Source of the DNA: Acidimicrobiia bacterium
GTDB taxonomy: Bacteria; Actinomycetota; Acidimicrobiia; Spongiisociales; ZC4RG35
DNA length: 42,930 nt
NCBI GenBank assembly: GCA_025922945.1
Contig: JAICGW010000010.1
Coordinates: forward strand, 1 to 42,930
Direction: 5' to 3'
In this document: in pieces, positions 34,300 through 41,938 of the stretch
Position numbering within the stretch: the stretch's first letter is position 1
Layout: every line of letters begins with the position of its first letter
Made by a program: the position numbers and the translations under genes
The notes under the pieces: generated by a model
Seen by the model: the letters and a program-made list of their open reading frames with translations, nothing else
Databases searched by the model: none
Told to the model about the DNA's origin: nothing

Positions 34300-35994
34300 T
34301 CACTGCAGGGCCCTCGTCAAGAAGGTCGCCATCTGGTCGCGGCGCACCGCATCAAAGGGGCAATAGCGGGCGGGGCTGGCACTGCACCCAGTTGTCACCC
34401 CGGCCTCCCTGATCGCCTCGACGGCCGGTGCATACCACTCGGTAGCCGGCACGTCCGAAAAGAACGTGCTGCCCAGACCGACCGGCAGCCCGAAGGCGCG
34501 GGCAAGAAACACCGCCATCTCGGCTCGGCTCACTGCCAGGTTGGGCCCATAGTTGCCATCGCCCAAGCCGGAGGTGATCTGGAGGGCAGCAAGAGCCTCC
34601 ACGTAGGGGGCATACCAGGCACCGGCGGGTACATCGTTGAAGGTGCCGGAGAAGGATGATGCCGGTGGCTCTCCGATCGTGGCCAAGAGGAAGGCCGCCA
34701 TCTCGGCCCGGGTAACCCCATTCCCGGGACAGAAGCGGTCGACCGTAGGGGGATTACAGCCGCGAGTGATACCTCGGTCGGCGATGAACTCGATGTTCGG
34801 CTCGTGGGGGTTGCCGTCGTCGTCGATAAAGCGCTCGGCCACGCTGGCACCGGTCAACGTCACAACGAATCCGTCTCCCGTTCGGGCGGCGACGTCCACA
34901 GTGACATTGCGGATCGAGAAGCTCGAGCCGACCTCGTGCACATGGGCCGTTCCGGCTGGATCGTTGATCGCCGGAACCTGCATCGTCCGTCGGTCGGGGC
35001 CGACGCATTGGCCTCCGATCTGGAATCCGCATCCGGCAGGACTCTGATCGATCCGGTAGACCTCCACCCCTTCGGCGGGAAGGCCCGCGTCGGCACCCGA
35101 TCGAAGGCGAACGCCGATCGTCTCGAAGACACCGCGCGCTTCAGTCGGCAAAACGATGAGCTGCAAACCGGCGTTGGCCCGGAGCGTGTACGAGAACGAA
35201 CCTCCGCGGTGAAAGATCAACTCGGTGGGATCGAGCCAGCCGCTGGCATATCGATTGACCCCAATCGTCCCGATGTCGAGAGACTCGCGGTCGCCGCCAC
35301 TCATCACGTCCATCGGGTTGTCGTACTCGTAGACAATGTTGCCCTCGAAGTCGACCAACCCCCCGAACGAATGCGGCCAGAAAATTGCATGGCCGATCTC
35401 GTGGGCGACGGTGCGAAGAGCGGGAGCGACGCCTCCCACCGTCGCCGAGGTCGATCCCCCGACTACGGCCAGGCGAGCATTTTGGGGATAAGTGCCCGCG
35501 CAGAAGCCGCCGGGAAAGCAAGGCACCCCTCCGGTGGCATAGCCGCCCGTGTAGTCGGCATCGACCACGATGATCGCCCCCTCCGAGCCGCCGGCAGTTC
35601 CATTGCGGACCAGTGACTCGCATTCGCTCTGGAAGCGAAACGGCTGATCGGGCCAGTTCGACGGTTGCGATGCCACCACGCGTCCGGCGGCTACAAATCG
35701 GGGTGAGTAGGCGCCGCCAGAGATAGCCTCGAAGTAGGGCCGGACCGAGGAGTCGAAGAGCGCGGCCGCGGCCGCCGCGGTCACCGCCACCGTGCCGTCA
35801 GGGACGTCACAGACCCACACCTCCCAGTTGTCGGCCCCGCTCGAGTAGGTACGGGTCTCGTCCCGGTAGGCGATGAGGTCGATGGGATCCGATTGATAGG
35901 GATCGGTGGTCTGGGCGCGGGCCGGCGATGCGATGACAAAGCAGGCGAGAAGGCTCGCGGCTATTCGAATGTTTCGAGTCGATGCTGTCCGCAT
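34300..35994 (-). CDS. Secreted zinc metalloprotease-like protein (HEIGH) with C-terminal SLH-like repeats
   Basis: Signal peptide RIAASLLACFVIASPARAQ; VAHEIGHAIFWPHSFGG; three repeats such as FNDVPAGAWYAPYVEALAALQITSGLGDGNYGPNLAVSRAEMAVFLARAF. AAAGGGGGG SD-like sequence before ATG 35994. Confidence 0.88.
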   Translation of the reverse strand: MRTASTRNIRIAASLLACFVIASPARAQTTDPYQSDPIDLIAYRDETRTYSSGADNWEVWVCDVPDGTVAVTAAAAAALFDSSVRPYFEAISGGAYSPRFVAAGRVVASQPSNWPDQPFRFQSECESLVRNGTAGGSEGAIIVVDADYTGGYATGGVPCFPGGFCAGTYPQNARLAVVGGSTSATVGGVAPALRTVAHEIGHAIFWPHSFGGLVDFEGNIVYEYDNPMDVMSGGDRESLDIGTIGVNRYASGWLDPTELIFHRGGSFSYTLRANAGLQLIVLPTEARGVFETIGVRLRSGADAGLPAEGVEVYRIDQSPAGCGFQIGGQCVGPDRRTMQVPAINDPAGTAHVHEVGSSFSIRNVTVDVAARTGDGFVVTLTGASVAERFIDDDGNPHEPNIEFIADRGITRGCNPPTVDRFCPGNGVTRAEMAAFLLATIGEPPASSFSGTFNDVPAGAWYAPYVEALAALQITSGLGDGNYGPNLAVSRAEMAVFLARAFGLPVGLGSTFFSDVPATEWYAPAVEAIREAGVTTGCSASPARYCPFDAVRRDQMATFLTRALQ

Positions 35995-36004
35995 CGGCCC
36001 CCCT

Positions 36005-37849
36005 TTAGGAGTACATCTCCTCGATGTCGCTCCGGTACTTGTCGAGAACGACATTGCGCTTGAGCTTCAGCGAGGGCGTGATCTCGCCGGTGTCGGGCGA
36101 CCAGATGTCCCCCACGATGGTGAACTTCTTCACCTGCTCCACCCTGGCCACCTCCTGGTTGGCCGAATCCATCGCCGCCTGCATCTCGGCCTGTACTTCC
36201 GGCAACCGGCTGAATGAGGCCAGGTCGGTGAAAGTGATGTCGTTTTTCGCCGCCCACAGCGGCGCCTCTTCGGGATCGAGAGCAATGATCATCGAGAGAT
36301 AGGGCTTGCTGTCGCCAACCATGCAGGCCTGCGAGACGAGAGCATGGTTCTTGATCGCCGTCTCCAGCTTGGCGGGGGCGATGTTCTTACCGGCGGCATT
36401 GATGATGATGTCCTTCTTCCGCCCGACGATATAGAGATAGCCATCGTCATCGAAGCGCCCCAGATCTCCGGAGTGAAGAAACCCATCGGAGTCAAAGGTT
36501 TCCGCCGTCTCTTCGGGCATCTTGTAATAGCCGCCGGTGACGACCCCTCCCCGCATCAAGATCTCGCCATCATCGGCCAGGACGATCTCGACTCCGGGAA
36601 TCGGACGTCCCACGCTGCCAATCCTCTCCTGGCCGGCGACATTGCTCGTGGCCGGACCGGTCGACTCGCTCATGCCATAGAGCTCGAACAAGGGAACCCC
36701 GATCCCGCGGAAGAAGTAGATGAGGTCGGGTGAGATCGGAGCGGCGGCGGTGATAGCAACCTCGAGGGCGTCCATGCCAAGGCCATGGCGGACCTTCGAG
36801 TAGATCAAGCGCTCGAAGAGCACGTGCTTCAACCGATCGAGGAATCCGATCGACTTTCCGCTTTGAACTCTCCGCACCATCTCGGCGCCATGGGCGGCCG
36901 CACTACGAATCAATTTCTCGCGCCGCGGATCCTCGGCGAAGCGGGCTTGAAGACGATTGTGGAACTTCTCCCAGACTCGAGGCACGGCGACAAAGATCGT
37001 GGGCCGGGCCTTTTGGACGTACTCGAGGACCATGCCGATGTCGGGGCAGTACCACACCTCTCCAGCCAGATATACCCCGAGGTAATGGGTCGACATCCGC
37101 TCGGCGATATGGGCGAGCGGAAGGTAGGAGACCATGCGCGGGTTCTCGCCGGGATCGACCGCCCGACGTAGGCATTCTGCGGTCCAGACGATGTTGCGAT
37201 GGCTGATCATCACCCCTTTGGGGACACCGGTGGTGCCCGAGGTGTAAATCAGGGTGGCGAGATCATCGGGGCGAGCCGCGCCCGCCGAGCGCGTCACCAG
37301 CTCAGGGTCGGCCGCCAATGCGCTCCTCCCCTTTTCGAGCAAGTCCTCCCAGGAAAGCACCCACTCCGTGGTGTCGTAGTTCTCTGCTCCCTCCAACAAG
37401 ACCACGTACTGGAGGGCGGGAAGATCTGTCCGAATTGCCTCCCACCTCTTCATAAAGGTGAGGTCTTCGAGGACCGCCACTTTGGCCTCGCAGTTGGCGG
37501 CGACGTATTTGATCTGGTTCTGGGCCAGGGTGGAGTAGATGGTCACTCCGGCGGCACCGGCGTGGATGGCAGCAAGATCGGCAATGACGTGCTCGGGGCG
37601 GTTGCCGGCCATGATGGCGACAAAGTCGTCGGGCTTGATCCCGAGGGACAGCAAACCGGCCGCCGCCTCATGCACCACGCTCCGGTATTGCTTCCAGGTC
37701 AGGTGGCGCCAGAGATCGCCTTCTTTCCAATGGATGGCCGCCTTGTCGCCATCTTTCTCCGCGTTGCGGTCGAAGAGGGTGATAAGAGTCTTTCCCTCGA
37801 CTGCGGCGTCGATCGCGGCAGCTTCGGCAGCGGTATTATTCGGACCCAT
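36005..37849 (-). CDS. AMP-dependent synthetase/ligase, long-chain acyl-CoA synthetase type
   Basis: LATLIYTSGTTGVPKGVMISHRN; FELYGMSESTGPATSN; GRKKDIIINAAGKNIAPAKLE. ATG 37849 used; the 38185 start reads through the upstream gene. Confidence 0.95.
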   Translation of the reverse strand: MGPNNTAAEAAAIDAAVEGKTLITLFDRNAEKDGDKAAIHWKEGDLWRHLTWKQYRSVVHEAAAGLLSLGIKPDDFVAIMAGNRPEHVIADLAAIHAGAAGVTIYSTLAQNQIKYVAANCEAKVAVLEDLTFMKRWEAIRTDLPALQYVVLLEGAENYDTTEWVLSWEDLLEKGRSALAADPELVTRSAGAARPDDLATLIYTSGTTGVPKGVMISHRNIVWTAECLRRAVDPGENPRMVSYLPLAHIAERMSTHYLGVYLAGEVWYCPDIGMVLEYVQKARPTIFVAVPRVWEKFHNRLQARFAEDPRREKLIRSAAAHGAEMVRRVQSGKSIGFLDRLKHVLFERLIYSKVRHGLGMDALEVAITAAAPISPDLIYFFRGIGVPLFELYGMSESTGPATSNVAGQERIGSVGRPIPGVEIVLADDGEILMRGGVVTGGYYKMPEETAETFDSDGFLHSGDLGRFDDDGYLYIVGRKKDIIINAAGKNIAPAKLETAIKNHALVSQACMVGDSKPYLSMIIALDPEEAPLWAAKNDITFTDLASFSRLPEVQAEMQAAMDSANQEVARVEQVKKFTIVGDIWSPDTGEITPSLKLKRNVVLDKYRSDIEEMYS

Positions 37850-38997
37850 CACTCCTCCGTGGCGACTCGATGCCGGAGGAGCATACCGATGGAGGCCTCG
37901 TCGTAGCCAAGTTCGGCGAGAACCTGGCGGGTGTGGGATCCGGCATTGGAGGGCGGCCGAGGTCGATCGAGCGGCGTATGAGAGAAGCCCGGGGCCGGCG
38001 CCGCCTGCAGGAGCCCATCCACCTCGATCATCACCCCCCGGCTCTGGAGATGGGGATCGGAGGCAGCTTCCGACCACCGCCGCACCGGGCTCAGGCACGC
38101 ATCGGTCGAGGCGAATAGCTGTTCCCAGTGCTCCATGGTCTCGGACACGACCACGTCGCCGATGGCTTTGGTGAGAAGAGGCCACCCGCTGCGGTCGTAC
38201 TGGGGTGGTAGGGCGGCCTCGTCGAGACCGAGCCCCTTCAATAGCTCGCTAAAGAATTGGGGCTCAAGGGCGCCGATAGCGACTTCGCGACCGTCGGCGG
38301 TGGGATAGGCCCTATAGAAGGGAGCGCCTCCGTCGAGCAAATTTTCCTCGCGCCGTTCGTTCCAGGTCTCGCTGGCGATGGCGCCGTGGATCAAAGAAGC
38401 CAGAAGCGCCACGCCATCGACCATCGCCGCATCGACCACCTGGCCGGGCAGCCCCCGTTGAGCGGCCGTCAAGGCGCTGAGGACTCCCACCAGGAGCAGC
38501 ATCGCTCCCCCGCCGTAGTCTCCGATCAGGTTGAGGGGTGGGACGGAATGTGCTTTGGGGCCGATCGCTCCCAGCACTCCGGTGAGCGAGAGATAGTTGA
38601 GATCGTGACCGGCGGTCGAGGACCGCGGGCCGCTCTGCCCCCAGCCGGTCATCCGACCGTAGACCAGACCCGGGTTTCGTTCCAGGCATGGACCAGGGCC
38701 CAATCCGAGCTTCTCCATCACCCCCGGTCGATATCCCTCGATCAGGATTTGAGCTCTCTCAATCGCCCGCAGCGCCACCTCCACGGCACCGGGTTGTTTG
38801 AGGTCGAGGGCGATGCTCCGCCGGCTGCGCTTGGTCGGATCACGGGGGAAAAACCGGTCTAGTGGGGACGAGGCGACCCGATCGATCCGGATCACGTCGG
38901 CTCCGAGATCGGCCAGCACCATTCCCGCCCATGGCACCGGACCGATCCCGGCCATTTCCACCACTCGCACGCCTTGCAACGGACCCACGAGTTTCAT
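37849..38997 (-). CDS. CaiB/BaiF family CoA-transferase (alpha-methylacyl-CoA racemase-like)
   Basis: LQGVRVVEMAGIGPVPWAGMVLADLGADVIRIDRV; RSIALDLKQPGAVEVALRAIERAQILIEGYRPGVMEKLGLGP; GRMTGWGQ. Start ATG 38997 or GTG 38988. Confidence 0.93.
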   Translation of the reverse strand: MKLVGPLQGVRVVEMAGIGPVPWAGMVLADLGADVIRIDRVASSPLDRFFPRDPTKRSRRSIALDLKQPGAVEVALRAIERAQILIEGYRPGVMEKLGLGPGPCLERNPGLVYGRMTGWGQSGPRSSTAGHDLNYLSLTGVLGAIGPKAHSVPPLNLIGDYGGGAMLLLVGVLSALTAAQRGLPGQVVDAAMVDGVALLASLIHGAIASETWNERREENLLDGGAPFYRAYPTADGREVAIGALEPQFFSELLKGLGLDEAALPPQYDRSGWPLLTKAIGDVVVSETMEHWEQLFASTDACLSPVRRWSEAASDPHLQSRGVMIEVDGLLQAAPAPGFSHTPLDRPRPPSNAGSHTRQVLAELGYDEASIGMLLRHRVATEE

Positions 38998-39018
38998 TCT
39001 TCTACGTAAGAATGAAAC
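38991..39018. promoter_or_regulatory. Perfect 11-bp inverted repeat across the CaiB/SIMPL divergent start region
   Basis: GTTTCATTCTT-ctacgt-AAGAATGAAAC; lies between and overlaps the start region of the divergent genes. Confidence 0.85.
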
Positions 39019-39019
39019 G

Positions 39020-39628
39020 ATGAAGAGCGGGATCACTGTTACCGCCACGGGTCAGGCATTTGTCACGCCCGACCAGGCGATCGTCAATTTGTCCGCGAGT
39101 GCAGTGCGCGCCGATGCTGCCGACGCCATGACTGAGGTATCCCGTCGAATCCAGGCGCTTCTGGGCGGTTTGCGCCAGGCCGGCATCGAGGAAGGCAACG
39201 TGCAGACGAGCGACCTCAGCCTTTGGCCGGAGACCGATCGCAACGGTGCGCCCCTCGGCTATCGGGCTCGAAATGGGGTGCGGATCACCCTCACCGACGT
39301 TTCGAGAGTCGGAGAAATAGTCGCCTCCGGGCTGGCGGCCCTTGGCGAGGGAGCGGAGATGAGCGGGGTGAGCTTTGGTCGACGCGACATCGACGCGGCC
39401 GAGGCAGTGGCCAGGTCCGCCGCCTGGAAAAGGGCCGTCAGCACAGCCTCTCAGCTCGCCGACCAAGCCGGCCTCACGCTCGGGCGGCCGCTTTCGATCG
39501 AGGAATCCAATCCGATGGGACCACCTCGGCCACTGGCTCGTATGGCGATGGCCGAGGCAGTACCGATCGAATCGGGGAGCTTTACCGTCACGGTCGCTCT
39601 CACCGTGCGCTTCGCCATTGTCGGGTGA
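39020..39628 (+). CDS. SIMPL domain-containing protein (DUF541)
   Basis: MKSGITVTATGQAFVTPDQAIVNLSASAVRADAADAM...SFTVTVALTVRFAIVG; ATG 39020 preferred to ORF start 38798. Confidence 0.88.
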   Translation: MKSGITVTATGQAFVTPDQAIVNLSASAVRADAADAMTEVSRRIQALLGGLRQAGIEEGNVQTSDLSLWPETDRNGAPLGYRARNGVRITLTDVSRVGEIVASGLAALGEGAEMSGVSFGRRDIDAAEAVARSAAWKRAVSTASQLADQAGLTLGRPLSIEESNPMGPPRPLARMAMAEAVPIESGSFTVTVALTVRFAIVG

Positions 39629-41118
39629 TGGGCCGCCACAGCGGCGTCCTGGCCCACGTCAGTTCGCTCCCCACAACCGAGGGAATCGGAACCATCGGCG
39701 AGGCCGGGCGCCAATTCGTTCGCTCCCTAGCTGACGCGGGTCAGCGGTACTGGCAGATGCTGCCGGTGGGACCAACTGGTTATCAGGACTCGCCCTATCA
39801 GTCCCCATCGACCCATGCCGGCAACCCACTTCTGATCGATCTCGATGACCTCGTCGCCGACGGTTGGCTGCGATCGAGCGAAGTTGAACCTCTCGCTGAG
39901 CTCTCGCGTGGCCGGGTCGACTTTGGAGCACTGATTCCGCGCAAAAGGCAATTACTCACTACCGCCGCCACCCGCTTCCTGCGATCTGACGGCGGTCGTG
40001 GGTACGACGCCTTTCGTCAGACCCAGTGGCTTGACGAATTCGCCATCTTCTCGGCTCTCAAGACCAGCTTCGACCAGCGACCCTGGGTCGAGTGGCCGCC
40101 GGAACTGGCAATGCGCGACGCGGCGGCCGTGCGGGACGCCAGCCAGCGGCTCGCGGAGTCAATCGAAGTCGAGCGCGCCATTCAGTTCTTCTTCCATCGC
40201 CAGTGGGATGCCCTTCATGCGTTTGCTCGGCGGCGGGGTATCGAGATGATCGGAGACCTGCCGATCTTCGTCGCCCATGACTCGGCTGATGTTTGGTCGC
40301 GCCCGGACCTCTTCTACCTCGGAGAAGACGGTCGCCCGTTCATCGTCGCCGGCGTACCCCCTGATTACTTCTCGAGTACCGGGCAACGATGGGGCAACCC
40401 GCTATACCGCTGGGACCGCCATCGGGCGGAGGGCTACCGATGGTGGGCCGAGCGGCTCGGCGGGGCGTTCGCTCGTTTCGATCTCGTCCGCATCGACCAC
40501 TTCCGGGGCTTTGTCGCCTATTGGGAGATCCCGGCGTCGGAGCCAACCGCTGTCAAGGGCCGTTGGGTGGAAGGACCGGGCGCCGACCTCTTCAATCGGA
40601 TCAGAGCCATGGGCGAACTCCCGATCATCGCCGAGGATCTGGGGATCATCACTCCCGAGGTCACCGCCTTACGACGACAGTTCGGGTTTCCGGGGATGAG
40701 GGTCGCGCAGTTTGGTTTCGACGTCGAAGCCGATACGTCGCTCCATCACCCGCACAACTATCCCCTCGATGTCGTCGCCTATACGGGGACCCACGACAAC
40801 GACACCACCGTCGGATGGTTCTGGGGCGACAATCATCGCCACGACCGTCGTCGTCTCAACCGCAATCGCCGCCGGTTGTTGCAAACCACCGGCACTCGAG
40901 GCGAGGAGATCAACTGGGAGATGATCGATCTGGTCTTCGAGTCGAATGCGTCGGCCGCCATCATCCCGATCCAAGACGTGCTCGGCTTGGGCTCGGAAGC
41001 CCGAATGAATACTCCTGGCACCGAGATAGGCAACTGGACTTGGCGCATGTCGGAACCAATTCCCCCCCGTCTGCTCGAACGGCTGGCGAAGGCCACCGAA
41101 AAGAGTTACCGCAGATGA
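39628..41118 (+). CDS. malQ: 4-alpha-glucanotransferase
   Basis: HVSSLPTTEGIGTIGEAGRQFVRSLADAGQRYWQMLPVGPTGYQDSPYQSPSTHAGNPLLIDLDDL; VRIDHFRGFVAYWEIPA; IIAEDLGIITPEV; YTGTHDNDTTVGWF. TGATG coupling with SIMPL gene. Confidence 0.96.
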   Translation: MGRHSGVLAHVSSLPTTEGIGTIGEAGRQFVRSLADAGQRYWQMLPVGPTGYQDSPYQSPSTHAGNPLLIDLDDLVADGWLRSSEVEPLAELSRGRVDFGALIPRKRQLLTTAATRFLRSDGGRGYDAFRQTQWLDEFAIFSALKTSFDQRPWVEWPPELAMRDAAAVRDASQRLAESIEVERAIQFFFHRQWDALHAFARRRGIEMIGDLPIFVAHDSADVWSRPDLFYLGEDGRPFIVAGVPPDYFSSTGQRWGNPLYRWDRHRAEGYRWWAERLGGAFARFDLVRIDHFRGFVAYWEIPASEPTAVKGRWVEGPGADLFNRIRAMGELPIIAEDLGIITPEVTALRRQFGFPGMRVAQFGFDVEADTSLHHPHNYPLDVVAYTGTHDNDTTVGWFWGDNHRHDRRRLNRNRRRLLQTTGTRGEEINWEMIDLVFESNASAAIIPIQDVLGLGSEARMNTPGTEIGNWTWRMSEPIPPRLLERLAKATEKSYRR

Positions 41119-41870
41119 CCTGGGATCCGTCTTGTTACAACGCCCATGGCGACCACAGGCTTCGGCCCGGTCGCGAGCTCATGGCCCGAGTGCCGATCGA
41201 CCCGTCGCTCGTCTATGACCTCGGCTGCGGCAGCGGCGAGCTCACCAGTGAGCTGGGAAAGCGGTGGCCGGCCGCCACCGTCATTGGAGTCGACAACTCC
41301 GAAGAGATGCTGGCGAAAGCCCGGCCTCACGGAAACGTCCGCTTCCAACAGCAGCGCATCGAAGATTGGAAGCCTGAGGACGCTCCGGATCTCATCTTCT
41401 CCAACGCTGCCCTCCACTGGGTGGCTGATCACGAGCGACTCTTTCCCCGACTGCTCGGCGAACTGGCGGCGGATGGAGTCCTCGCCATTCAGATGCCCGA
41501 CAACTGGCATGAGCCGACTCACCAACTCATTTACGAGGAGGTTGACCGCCGGGGGTGGACCCATCTCCTGGATGGGCATCTTCTTCGAAATCCCGTCGCC
41601 CGGATTGATCAGTACCTGGATTGGCTAGCTCCGGTCAGCGAAACCGACATCTGGCGCACGACTTACTACCAAACGATGGATGGGCCCGATCCGGTGCTGT
41701 CCTGGGTTCGGGGGTCAGTGCTGGTACCAGTGCAATCGATCCTTCCCCCTGCCGACTTCTCAGACTTGTCTAACGCCCTCGCCGACGCCTACCGCCGAGC
41801 CTATCCACCGTCCCCGTCGGGTCAGACGATCTTGCCGATCAGTCGAGTGTTCTTAGTGGCCACTTCGTAG
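41115..41870 (+). CDS. tam: Trans-aconitate 2-methyltransferase-like SAM methyltransferase
   Basis: MTWDPSCYNAHGDHRLRPGRELMARVP...VYDLGCGSGELTSELGKRWPAATVIGVDNSEEML...NAALHWVADH...GVLAIQMPDNWHEPTH. ATGA overlap with malQ; ORF start 40389 is an out-of-frame extension through malQ. Confidence 0.9.
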   Translation: MTWDPSCYNAHGDHRLRPGRELMARVPIDPSLVYDLGCGSGELTSELGKRWPAATVIGVDNSEEMLAKARPHGNVRFQQQRIEDWKPEDAPDLIFSNAALHWVADHERLFPRLLGELAADGVLAIQMPDNWHEPTHQLIYEEVDRRGWTHLLDGHLLRNPVARIDQYLDWLAPVSETDIWRTTYYQTMDGPDPVLSWVRGSVLVPVQSILPPADFSDLSNALADAYRRAYPPSPSGQTILPISRVFLVATS

Positions 41871-41884
41871 CCAGAATTTTTTTT
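41857..41884 (+). terminator. Possible weak intrinsic terminator after tam
   Basis: TGGC-cacttcgta-GCCA short stem followed by gaa and T8 (41877-41884); stem only 4 bp. Confidence 0.25.
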
Positions 41885-41938
41885 CGGATTCCTCTGCCAA
41901 ACGCAGAATTTGTCACACCCCCTCTTCATTATGAACGT

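Noticed and set aside
37850-38185. N-terminal extension of the acyl-CoA synthetase ORF
   Set aside because: Shadow of the CoA-transferase 3' end; ATG 37849 overlaps the upstream stop.
40389-41114. N-terminal 242-aa extension of the methyltransferase ORF
   Set aside because: Out-of-frame read-through of malQ; ATG 41115 with ATGA overlap and family-typical start MTWDPSCYNAHG.
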